From NCBI GenBank assembly GCA_946479335.1, contig CAMLFP010000145.1, positions 1-12,499 of the forward strand: a stretch of 12,499 bases of DNA, given 5' to 3'. A program made the position numbers and the translations under genes. Origin of the DNA: an uncultured Archangium sp. Its GTDB lineage: Bacteria > Myxococcota > Myxococcia > Myxococcales > Myxococcaceae. How positions within the stretch are numbered: the stretch's first letter is position 1; every line of letters begins with the position of its first letter. The notes under the pieces are model-generated. The model saw only the letters and a list, made by a program, of their open reading frames with translations, had not been told where the DNA came from and ran no database searches. Positions 1 through 6,069 of the stretch are shown here, in pieces.

Positions 1-42
1 CCCTCCCTGGTCGACGGACGGCGTCGGCGGACGCCCTCTTCC
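1..42. other. unassigned left edge
   Basis: The 42 bases before parS, and the leader to the parA start at 222, show no recognisable gene. Plus-strand frames 1 and 3 are open through this part but have no family-like protein sequence. In many bacteria rsmG precedes parA; its C-terminal end cannot be confirmed from so short a piece. A short A-run (CCCCGAAAAAAGCAG, 152-166) is the only A-rich patch and could be part of a parA promoter, but no -35/-10 pair is clear. Confidence 0.3.
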
Positions 43-60
43 GGGTTTCACGTGAAACCC
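43..60. promoter_or_regulatory. parS: parS-like centromere site
   Basis: The 18-bp sequence GGGTTTCACGTGAAACCC is a perfect palindrome. Its inner 14 bases (45-58, GTTTCACGTGAAAC) match the core of the classical 16-bp bacterial parS consensus TGTTTCACGTGAAACA; only the outermost pair differs (G/C instead of T/A). A perfect 18-bp palindrome is not expected by chance in 12.5 kb, and it lies 160 bp upstream of parA-parB, the usual neighbourhood of parS. ParB dimers would bind here through the helix-turn-helix, load as CTP-dependent clamps and spread along the DNA. From memory, M. xanthus parS sites have CC/GG in place of TC/GA inside the core, so this would be a variant typical of other bacteria. 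No second matching site was found in the window. Confidence 0.88.
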
Positions 61-178
61 AACGCCCTCCGGCGCGTTCTCCGCCCGCGGCGCGCCGGCC
101 ACTCCCACTGCTCCGCCACACCGGTCGCGCACGTCGGCCGCACCTCCACCCCGAAAAAAGCAGAGGAAGCCCTCAAAC

Positions 179-200
179 GGGTCCCCGACATGTCGGACCC
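179..200. promoter_or_regulatory. dyad in the parA leader
   Basis: The inner 12 bases (185-196, CCGACATGTCGG) form a perfect palindrome. GGGT (179-182) on the left and ACCC (197-200) on the right extend it, with two unpaired C's at 183-184. It ends 21 nt before the chosen parA ATG, so it could be an operator for autoregulation of the par operon or a hairpin in the leader RNA. A 12-bp palindrome alone is expected a few times in a window this size; the extra four-base arms make this one more notable. It does not resemble parS. Function is inference. Confidence 0.35.
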
Positions 201-221
201 ACCGTGTATGAAGCGCGACCC

Positions 222-1034
222 ATGGGCCGAATCGTCTGCATCTCGAATCAGAAAGGCGGGGTCGGCAAGACCACCACCGCCATCAACCTCGCGGCATCAT
301 TGGCGGCGGCGGAACGGAAGACGCTCCTCATCGACCTCGACCCCCAGGGCAACGCCGGCTCCGGCCTCGGCATCGACCGCACCCAGCTGCAGGGCAGCAT
401 CTACGACGCGCTCATCAACGACGTGCCGCTGGCCGACCTGCTCCAGCCCACGGAGCTGCGCTTCCTGGAGGTGGTGCCGGCCACCGCCGACCTCACCGGC
501 GCCGAGGTCGAGCTGGTGGGCATGGAGAATCGCGAGCTCCGGCTCCGCCACGCGCTGGAGCCCCTGAAGCGGAAGTACGACTTCATCCTCATCGACTGCC
601 CGCCGTCGCTGGGCCTGCTGACGCTCAACGCGCTGGCGGCGGCGCACGAGGTGCTCATCCCGCTCCAGACCGAGTACTACGCGATGGAGGGCCTCGCGCA
701 GCTGATGTCGACGGTGGAGCTGGTGCAGAAGCACTTGAACCCCAGGCTGACGGTCGAGGGCATCGTCTTCACCATGTACGACCCGCGCGCGAACATCAGC
801 CACCAGGTGGCCGACGAGGTGCGCCGCGTCTTCCCGCAGCTCGTCTATTCCACCGTGGTGCCGCGCAACGTGCGCCTCGCGGAGAGCCCCAGCTTCGGCA
901 AGCCGGTGCTGCTCTATGACATCCGCTCCAAGGGCTGCGAGGCGTACCTCGGCGTCGCCCGCGAGCTGCTGCGCCGCGAGAAGAAGCGCGCCACCCGCCC
1001 CTCCACCGCGCGCGCTTCGGCGCCCGCCCGCTGA
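222..1034 (+). CDS. parA: ParA chromosome partitioning ATPase
   Basis: This 270-residue ParA/Soj-type ATPase drives separation of newly replicated ParB-parS complexes along the nucleoid. ATP-bound dimers bind DNA non-specifically and are released when ParB stimulates hydrolysis. The protein starts almost at the deviant Walker A motif KGGVGKTT (residues 11-18, signature Lys11 and catalytic-loop Lys16). It then shows Walker A' DLDPQGN (38-44, Asp40) and Walker B with FILIDCPPSLG (121-131, Asp125). There is no N-terminal DNA-binding domain, which places it in the short chromosomal (type Ib) class. The ATG at 222 is preferred over an in-frame GTG at 204 because family members begin with MGRI-like sequence and a weak GAAG lies 8 nt upstream. 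parB follows after 24 nt. The tail after about residue 253 is basic and Ala/Ser-rich. Confidence 0.96.
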   Translation: MGRIVCISNQKGGVGKTTTAINLAASLAAAERKTLLIDLDPQGNAGSGLGIDRTQLQGSIYDALINDVPLADLLQPTELRFLEVVPATADLTGAEVELVGMENRELRLRHALEPLKRKYDFILIDCPPSLGLLTLNALAAAHEVLIPLQTEYYAMEGLAQLMSTVELVQKHLNPRLTVEGIVFTMYDPRANISHQVADEVRRVFPQLVYSTVVPRNVRLAESPSFGKPVLLYDIRSKGCEAYLGVARELLRREKKRATRPSTARASAPAR

Positions 1035-1058
1035 CCTCCTTCCACGTCGAGACTCCGC

Positions 1059-1979
1059 ATGCCTTCACTCATCAAGACGCAACCCCTCACCGCGCGGAAG
1101 CCGGCCATCGGCCGCGGCCTCGGCGCGCTGCTGGCCGACGCACGCGCGCCCGCCCCGGCCACGCGCGCCGCCGCCGCGAGCGCCAACACCGGCCTCGTGC
1201 AGCTGGCCATCGGTGACCTCCACGCCGACCCGTCGAACCCGCGGCGGCACTTCGACGAGGCCGCGCTGGAGGACCTCGCCGCGTCGCTGAAGACGCGCGG
1301 GTTGATGCAGCCCATCGTGGTGCGCAAGCACGGCAGCAAGGGCTACGTCATCGTGATGGGCGAGCGAAGGTGGCGCGCCGCGAAGAAGGCCGGCTTCAGC
1401 GAGGTGCCGGTCATCGTGGTGGAGCTGGCCGACGCCGAGGCCTTCGAGGCCGCGCTGGTGGAGAACATCCAACGCGAAGACCTGAACCCGCTCGAAGAGG
1501 CCGAGGCCTACCGGCGCCTCGCGCAGATGAAGAAGCTCACCCACGAGCAGGTCGCCGACCGCGTGGGCAAGGACCGCAGCGCCGTCAGCAACGCGCTGCG
1601 CCTGCTCCAGCTGCCCAACGAGGTGAAGCAGCTGCTGGCCGAGGGCGACCTCGAGATGGGCCACGCGCGCGCGCTGCTGGGGCTCCCCAACAGCAAGGAC
1701 ATGGTCACGCTGGCGCACGATGTTGTCAGTGACAAGTTGACGGTGCGCGAGACCGAGGCGCGGGTGAAGGCCCAGAAGCCGGCGACGGCCGCGGCGCCGA
1801 AGAAGAAGGGCGCGGCGCAGAAGCAGAGCCCCGCGGCGCGGGCGCTGGTGGAAGACCTCCAGCGGAAGCTCGGCACGCGCGTGTTGTTGGTGGAGAAGGG
1901 CGGAGGAAAAGGGACGTTGCAAATCGAGTTTGTGGGTTACGAAGACCTGGAACGCATCGTGGCGGTCATTCGCCGCTGA
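1059..1979 (+). CDS. parB: ParB chromosome partitioning protein (CTPase clamp)
   Basis: A full-length 306-residue chromosomal ParB. The basic N-terminal segment with RKPAIGRGLGALL (13-25) is the part that usually stimulates ParA. The CTP-binding/CTPase domain follows, with a conserved Pro-Ile-Val strand at 85-87 and the hallmark GERRWRAAKKAG (101-112). The conserved box ENIQREDLNPLEEAEAY lies at 135-151. The parS-reading helix-turn-helix follows at about 160-186 (THEQVADRVGKDRSAVSNAL). A Lys/Ala-rich linker (about 238-258) leads to the C-terminal dimerisation domain (about 260-306). It would nucleate on the parS site upstream of parA, then slide and spread as a clamp. It sits 24 nt after parA and 13 nt before the bactofilin gene, so all three are probably one transcript. 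No key motif is missing. Confidence 0.96.
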   Translation: MPSLIKTQPLTARKPAIGRGLGALLADARAPAPATRAAAASANTGLVQLAIGDLHADPSNPRRHFDEAALEDLAASLKTRGLMQPIVVRKHGSKGYVIVMGERRWRAAKKAGFSEVPVIVVELADAEAFEAALVENIQREDLNPLEEAEAYRRLAQMKKLTHEQVADRVGKDRSAVSNALRLLQLPNEVKQLLAEGDLEMGHARALLGLPNSKDMVTLAHDVVSDKLTVRETEARVKAQKPATAAAPKKKGAAQKQSPAARALVEDLQRKLGTRVLLVEKGGGKGTLQIEFVGYEDLERIVAVIRR

Positions 1980-1992
1980 AAAGAGAAGTCAC

Positions 1993-2406
1993 ATGGCCTT
2001 GTTCGAGAAGGGCTCAACGAAAGAGGAGAACGCAGTGTCGACGAAACCGGGTGGAGCAGACATCGACACGCTGCTGGGCAAAGGCAGCGAGTTCGAGGGC
2101 AAGCTGTCCTTCAAGGGGCAGGTCCGCATCGATGGGAAGTACTCCGGGCAGATTCACACCGACGACATCCTCGTCGTCGGGCCGTCGGCGAAGGTGAACG
2201 CGGAGGTCACCGCCGGCACCGTCATCATCAGCGGCACGGTGGAGGGCACCATCCGCGCGGCGGCCATCGTCGAGCTGCACAAGGGCGCGAAGGTGAAGGG
2301 CACCATCGAGTCGCCCAACGTCACCATGGAGCGCGAGGTCACCTTCGACGGCACCATGAAGATGGACGGCATCAAGGCCGCGCCGCCTCCGCCCGGAGCG
2401 AAGTGA
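1993..2406 (+). CDS. bacM: bactofilin, BacM-like
   Basis: Bactofilins polymerise without nucleotide into filaments built from a right-handed beta-helix and act in cell shape and protein positioning. This protein has 137 residues. A polar, probably flexible N-terminus (about 1-24) is followed by DTLLGKGSEFEGKLSFKG (25-42), a typical start of the bactofilin domain. Short glycine-punctuated strands run to about residue 125, and a proline-rich tail (APPPPGAK) ends the protein. The ATG at 1993 is preceded by a purine-rich stretch (AAGAGAAG, 1980-1987); a longer reading would run back into parB. From memory, M. xanthus has the bactofilin BacM directly after parB and processes it at the N-terminus, so synteny supports BacM rather than BacN/O/P. 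The stop overlaps the next start (GTGA), indicating translational coupling. Confidence 0.93.
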   Translation: MALFEKGSTKEENAVSTKPGGADIDTLLGKGSEFEGKLSFKGQVRIDGKYSGQIHTDDILVVGPSAKVNAEVTAGTVIISGTVEGTIRAAAIVELHKGAKVKGTIESPNVTMEREVTFDGTMKMDGIKAAPPPPGAK

Positions 2407-2852
2407 AGCCGTGGGCCGTCGCGCTGCTGCTGGCCGCGTGCGAGCGCAGCCAGCCGCCTCCCCCTGCACCGGAGCTGCCGCAGGGCCTGCGCGTGCCGCT
2501 CCCCGACGGGTGGAAGGCGACGGCGGTGGGCGGCGACCTCCACGCCGGGCCGCAGGGCCGGGCGGTGTTGAAGCTGGAGAAGACGCAGCGCCCGATGCCC
2601 ACCCTCGAGCAGCTCCTCGCTGCGGTCGAAGGGCAGGGCGCGGTGCCGCAGCAGAAAGAGTCCATCTCCTCGTTTGTCGGCGTGCGCTACTCCATCTCGG
2701 TGGACGGTGACGATGCGGGCCGGCGCGACGCGTTCCTCGGGGTGCGCCAGACGGGCCCGCGCACCATCTGGTGCAGCACCACCGCTTCGGCGAGGCGCGA
2801 TGAAGTTGAGGCGGCGATGACCGTCTGTCGTTCACTCTCCTGGGAAGGATGA
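2403..2852 (+). CDS. small predicted lipoprotein
   Basis: Unrecognised 149-residue protein with a short lipoprotein signal peptide: MKPWAVALLLAAC, with lipobox Leu-Ala-Ala-Cys and Cys13 as the predicted lipid-bearing residue. A Pro-rich linker (18-27) follows. The remaining ~120 residues contain LPDGWKA (33-39), a central strand-rich part, and two cysteines (Cys124, Cys142) that could form a disulfide. A 'PDGW' start followed by strands and a C-terminal helix recalls the PsbP/DUF1795-like fold, but that is a loose impression. The GTG start overlaps the bactofilin TGA by two bases (GTGA), so translation is probably coupled to bacM. The gene ends in an ATGA overlap with an alternative start of the next gene. 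High G/C at third positions argues that it is genuine. Confidence 0.75.
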   Translation: MKPWAVALLLAACERSQPPPPAPELPQGLRVPLPDGWKATAVGGDLHAGPQGRAVLKLEKTQRPMPTLEQLLAAVEGQGAVPQQKESISSFVGVRYSISVDGDDAGRRDAFLGVRQTGPRTIWCSTTASARRDEVEAAMTVCRSLSWEG

Positions 2853-2857
2853 CCTCC

Positions 2858-3274
2858 ATGAAGAAGTCGTTGCTCGTGTTGTTCGCGGCGTGTGCATGCA
2901 GCGCCCCGCAGAAGAAAGAAGACGCGCCGGCCCCCACCCCGACGATGACGCGGCCCGAGGCGGCGCGCGCCGCGGTGAAGAGCGCCCTCGACGCGCTGCC
3001 CGCGTGTGGTGACGCGAGCCAGGCCAGGCCGGTGGCCATCACGCTGACGATGTGCACCAAGAAGTTCTGCAACACCCCGTGCTGCAACACCTGCGGCTGG
3101 GCCGCGACGCAGCCCGGCGCCGATGGCGCGCCGACGCCCGTCGACGCGGAGCGCCTCAAGGCGGTGCTGAAGCTGGGCGAGGGCAGCGCGCTCGACTGCG
3201 AAGTCTCGGCGTGGAACGAGGCGGTCGCCGGCCAGGCTGTTTCTCTGGGTGACCCTGCCTGCGTCGCGCGGTGA
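2858..3274 (+). CDS. cysteine-rich predicted lipoprotein
   Basis: Unrecognised 138-residue lipoprotein. The signal peptide is MKKSLLVLFAAC, with Cys12 the likely lipidated residue (Cys14 is an alternative). The start at 2858 is chosen because GGAAGG (2844-2849) lies 8 nt upstream. An in-frame ATG at 2849 would overlap the previous stop (ATGA) but would have no room for a ribosome binding site. After a Lys/Glu then Pro/Thr linker, the mature part holds eight cysteines (50, 66, 71, 75, 76, 79, 114, 135), five of them packed into MCTKKFCNTPCCNTCGW (65-81). An even number of cysteines in an exported protein suggests disulfides; a metal or cofactor site is possible but not shown. Probably co-transcribed with parA-parB-bacM. 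Confidence 0.72.
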   Translation: MKKSLLVLFAACACSAPQKKEDAPAPTPTMTRPEAARAAVKSALDALPACGDASQARPVAITLTMCTKKFCNTPCCNTCGWAATQPGADGAPTPVDAERLKAVLKLGEGSALDCEVSAWNEAVAGQAVSLGDPACVAR

Positions 3275-3292
3275 CGCGCTAGCGTGACGCCA

Positions 3293-3760
3293 ATGCTCCC
3301 GCTCCTCGTCGCCGCGCTGCTGAGCCAGACCGTCTACGAGTGGACCGACGCGAAGGGCGGCGTGCACTACACCGACGACCGCGCCAGCATCCCCTCCACC
3401 GCGAAGAAGGTGCGCACCACCGCGGGTGACGACGTCTCGGTGATGAAGCTGTCGGCCGACCCCGCGCCCGCGCAGACCCCCGCGACGCCGGTGAAGAACG
3501 TCTGCGAGGAGTTCAAGGCCAGGGTGGCAGCGCTCGAGAGCCAACGCGACGCGCTCTTCAAGGCGTACGAGGCCCGCCTGAGCGCCGCGCAGGCCGACTG
3601 CAGCGGGCGGCTGGCGACGCACGGGCAGGGCGCCTACGCGCAGTGTGTCGCCTCGGCGAAGGCCCGCGCGGGGACCCCGCCTGACGACACCGCGCTGAAG
3701 AAAGACATCGACGACGCGAAGGAAGCGCTTCGCCGCGCGCAGGTCAGCGGCTGCCGGTAG
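3293..3760 (+). CDS. secreted DUF4124-domain protein
   Basis: A 155-residue exported protein. The short hydrophobic start (residues 1-12) lacks the usual Lys/Arg, but cleavage around Ser11-Gln12 would free a mature N-terminus beginning with VYEWTDAKGGVHYTDD (14-29), the signature of the DUF4124 domain common in proteobacterial periplasmic proteins. A Pro/Ala linker (57-67) leads to a long helical region (about 70-150) with heptad-like spacing, probably a coiled coil, containing four cysteines (71, 103, 118, 154). DUF4124 has no established biochemical role. ATG 3293 is used; an in-frame GTG at 3284 is possible and neither has a clear ribosome binding site. It lies 18 nt after the Cys-rich lipoprotein gene and may be the last gene of that transcript. 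It converges with the next gene across 36 bp. Confidence 0.8.
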   Translation: MLPLLVAALLSQTVYEWTDAKGGVHYTDDRASIPSTAKKVRTTAGDDVSVMKLSADPAPAQTPATPVKNVCEEFKARVAALESQRDALFKAYEARLSAAQADCSGRLATHGQGAYAQCVASAKARAGTPPDDTALKKDIDDAKEALRRAQVSGCR

Positions 3761-3796
3761 CCCGCGGCGCGTGAAGGCCCGGCGTCGACGAGCGCC

Positions 3797-4993
3797 TCAC
3801 CGCCGCCCGCGCACCACGACGTAGCTGGCGTCATCGGCAGCGGCGCCGCCCAGGTAGACCTCGTCGACCGACACCGCGACGCCGCGCTGCGCGTGAATCG
3901 ACGGCTGTGGCGCCAGCGGCGTCAGCGCGCTGCCGTCGTCGCGGTACACCGTGACGCCGCCGGAGCCGTTGTACGTGCCGGCCGCGAGGAACTCCCCGGG
4001 CTGGAGCGGCAACACCACCTGCATCAGCGCGTCAGGGCTCACCGGCGCCAAACCCAACCACGCGCCACCGCTGCGGCGCGCGAAGCGGGCACCGGAGCCG
4101 CCGCCCACCAGCAACCCCGCCGCGCCGTTCACCGCGGCCATGCGCCAGGTCGCCGGCAGCCCCGCGTCGATGGGCTCCACCGTCGAGCCACCGCCCGAGA
4201 AGAGGCGCACCACGCCCGCCGCGGACGGCAGCGAGAGGTCGCCCGCGGCGTTGAAGGCGCAGCGCTCGCCCTGGGTGATGGAGCCGGCGGAGAGCGCCTC
4301 GAAGAGCTGCGTGTCGTGGTTGAACTCGTACAGCGTGGTGAGGGTGTTGATGCGGGAGGTCACCACCACGCGCCCGTCGTGACTGCAGGCGGCGGAGCCG
4401 ACCTCCACGCCGGTGAAGTTGAGGCTCTGGGTGAAGTCAGCGGTGCTCGCGCAGGCGCCCGGGCAGCGCAGCACGTCGCCGTTGCGCACCACGAAGACCC
4501 CGGCGTCGCTGGCCACGAGGTCGAGCACCTCCGCGTCTGTCGTGGTGATGTCGAAGGCGCCCACCTTCGTGAGCAGCAGGGCCCCCGCATCGGCGCGATA
4601 CAGCGAGCCGTCATTCAGCAGCACCCACAGCGCGTCGCTCGCCGCGAGCCCGCGCACCTCGCGGACGGTGGGCGTCGACGTCGGCGCCGGCTGGAGCGTG
4701 AGGTTCACCCACGTGAAGCCACTGCCGCCGGTCGCGTTGCCGCCGCCCGTCGCGCTGCCACCGCCAGTCGCGCTGCCACCGCCAGTCGCGCTGCCACCGC
4801 CAGTCGCGCTGCCGCCGCCAGTCGTGTTGCCACCGCCGGTCGCGCTGCCACCGCCAGTCGTGTTGCCGCCGCCCGTCGCGACTCCACCGCCGACCGGCTC
4901 ACCGCCACCGCCCGAGCCGCCGTCGATCACCAGCGGCGGCGTGAGGGTGCCGCAGGCCATCAGCAAGCACAGCGCAGAGAGCGGCAGTCGCAT
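3797..4993 (-). CDS. lipoprotein with Gly-rich hexapeptide repeat linker
   Basis: A 398-residue predicted lipoprotein. ATG at 4993 gives MRLPLSALCLLMAC, with lipobox Leu-Met-Ala-Cys and Cys14 lipidated; a TTG 42 nt further upstream is in frame but would bury this signal, and a G-run precedes the ATG. Residues 25-91 are a Gly-rich linker that includes nine hexapeptides of the type GGG-[SNV]-[AT]-T (35-88), encoded by an 18-bp tandem repeat. The C-terminal ~300 residues consist of repeated short strands with recurring LxxxDGSLYRAD- and VxVVRNGDVLRC-like stretches, suggesting a beta-propeller or similar repeat fold. No enzyme motif is visible. Known myxobacterial lipoproteins of this shape sit on cell-surface membranes, but the role here is unknown. 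Confidence 0.82.
   Translation of the reverse strand: MRLPLSALCLLMACGTLTPPLVIDGGSGGGGEPVGGGVATGGGNTTGGGSATGGGNTTGGGSATGGGSATGGGSATGGGSATGGGNATGGSGFTWVNLTLQPAPTSTPTVREVRGLAASDALWVLLNDGSLYRADAGALLLTKVGAFDITTTDAEVLDLVASDAGVFVVRNGDVLRCPGACASTADFTQSLNFTGVEVGSAACSHDGRVVVTSRINTLTTLYEFNHDTQLFEALSAGSITQGERCAFNAAGDLSLPSAAGVVRLFSGGGSTVEPIDAGLPATWRMAAVNGAAGLLVGGGSGARFARRSGGAWLGLAPVSPDALMQVVLPLQPGEFLAAGTYNGSGGVTVYRDDGSALTPLAPQPSIHAQRGVAVSVDEVYLGGAAADDASYVVVRGRR
4730..4891. repeat. 18-bp tandem repeat, nine units, in coding sequence
   Basis: Nine adjacent 18-bp units (162 bp) in the lipoprotein gene encode the linker hexapeptides GGGVAT, GGGNTT, GGGSAT, GGGNTT, four GGGSAT and GGGNAT. The plus-strand unit reads approximately CCGCCAGTCGCGCTGCCA. 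Central units are nearly identical and end units are more diverged, as expected from slippage or unequal exchange. Because the unit is a multiple of three, copy-number change would alter linker length without breaking the frame. Confidence 0.93.
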
Positions 4994-5090
4994 ACGCCCC
5001 CGAAAATACCCGGGAAATTCAGCCGGAAACGTCAAAGCGTGTTGCAGTTGCGGCGCGAACGCGGGTGTCGCCTCGACGTGACAATCCTAC
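4994..5090. promoter_or_regulatory. divergent intergenic spacer, promoter region
   Basis: This 97-bp gap separates two divergent genes and should hold both promoters. On the minus strand a TTGACG (5035-5030) and a TATTTT (5008-5003) precede the lipoprotein start, but the 21-nt spacing is too long for a standard sigma-70 promoter. On the plus strand GACAAT (5080-5085) lies just before the ATG of the 179-residue gene. If it is a -10 box, transcription would begin at about the ATG, giving a leaderless message, which would fit the lack of a ribosome binding site. No good -35 was found for it. These are suggestions only. Confidence 0.3.
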
Positions 5091-5630
5091 ATGTCGCCGC
5101 TGCATGCCCTCAGCACCGCCTGGACCGCCCTCCGCTCGGAAGAGGGCCACCTCGCCCTCGCGCGGGAGCTCGACCGCGGGTTCACCCTGGGAGAGGCGCT
5201 GTCGCGGGCGGCGCCGGCCTTGTGCACCGATGCCGTGCGGAAGGCGGCGATGCGCTTCGAAGACGCGCCGGTCGCGCTGTTCATCGTCGACGTGCGCGAC
5301 GCCTTGAGCCGCTCCCTGCGCGCCGCCGCCTCACAGGTGCCCGACGTGCCGATGGCGCACGCGCTGCGCCGGGCCGCGAGCCTCGTGAAGCACGACACCT
5401 TCGTGCAGCACCTCATCAACGCGATGCTCGAGGCGTCTGGCGCCTACTCCGAGGTGATGGTGGTGCGCACGATTCAGCAGCGCGTGTGCCGCGAGGCGTT
5501 GACTGAGTTGTTCTTGCGCTCGATGTGCGTGCTGGTCTCGCGCGCCGACGCCGGGCGTCGCACCGGTCAACGCGCGCGTCGCATGGAGTTCCTCGCGCTG
5601 CCCCAGCCCTCCGCGCCGCGGGCGAGCTGA
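5091..5630 (+). CDS. hypothetical protein, mostly helical
   Basis: Unrecognised 179-residue protein. Codon use is strongly G/C-ending throughout, unlike a random frame, and the gene stands alone between a divergent and a convergent neighbour. No signal peptide or transmembrane segment is evident. The sequence is rich in Ala, Leu, Arg and Glu and reads as a set of amphipathic helices (for example 3-30, 33-55, 67-81, 86-116, 119-155), ending in a basic stretch (RRTGQRARRMEF, 156-167) and a Pro/Ser tail. ATG 5091 is the only clear start; no ribosome binding site precedes it. Overlapping minus-strand frames (such as 5087-5419) look like shadows. A cytosolic helical protein is the most that can be said. 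Confidence 0.62.
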   Translation: MSPLHALSTAWTALRSEEGHLALARELDRGFTLGEALSRAAPALCTDAVRKAAMRFEDAPVALFIVDVRDALSRSLRAAASQVPDVPMAHALRRAASLVKHDTFVQHLINAMLEASGAYSEVMVVRTIQQRVCREALTELFLRSMCVLVSRADAGRRTGQRARRMEFLALPQPSAPRAS

Positions 5631-5682
5631 CGCGGCACCCGCGCTCCGTGCGCGACTGCGGTCTGCGCAGGTGGAGTTCGGC

Positions 5683-6047
5683 GAGGCGCGTTCATCACGC
5701 AGCGCGCGGCACACGTTCTCCGCCGCACGACACGAGTCGTGTTCATCGCGTTCGTGAGACAGCCGGCGGCTCGCCTCTCTCGGCGACTCCATGCGAGGCG
5801 CGTCGTCACGCAGCCCGCGACACAGGCCTCTCCGCCGCGCGACGCGAGGAGCGCTCATCACGCAGCCAGCGCCACGGTCTTCTCCGCGACACCATGCAAG
5901 GAGCGTTCATGACGCGGCCCACGCGCAACCACCGGCATCGTCGCCCCATGCACCGCGAGCGGCACGTTCGTCACGAAGCCAGCAACACATCTCTCCGTCT
6001 CACCGCATTGCGAAGCTCATCGCGTTGTCCGCGAGACGCGGCGCGCC
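5683..6047. repeat. degenerate tandem repeat, about 6.5 units of 51-61 bp
   Basis: Most of the 439-bp space between two convergent genes is a decayed direct repeat. Units begin at about 5683, 5734, 5795, 5846, 5898, 5957 and 6012, with lengths 51, 61, 51, 52, 59 and 55 bp and a partial last unit. The best conserved part resembles GAGGCGCGTTCATCACGCAG, followed by a variable C/A-rich stretch, then TCTCCGC and CGACNC or CCATGC. Unit lengths are not multiples of three and starts and stops are not conserved, so it is not a coding repeat. There are no unique spacers of constant length, so it is not a CRISPR array. The flanks 5631-5682 and 6048-6069 show nothing recognisable. Confidence 0.7.
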
Positions 6048-6069
6048 GCCGGCCCCGGGCATCGTGCGC

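Noticed and set aside
1..55. C-terminal end of rsmG overlapping parS
   Set aside because: Frame 2 ends at a TGA within parS (53-55), but its 17 residues are Gly/Pro-rich and show no RsmG-like feature; the sequence is too short to decide.
3893..5506. Plus-strand frame of 537 codons opposite the repeat lipoprotein
   Set aside because: Arg/Ala-rich antisense shadow. It crosses the lipoprotein gene, the divergent spacer and the start of another gene, and shows no family features.
5683..6047. CRISPR array
   Set aside because: The copies are diverged and adjacent with variable length; there are no identical short repeats separated by unique spacers and no cas genes nearby.
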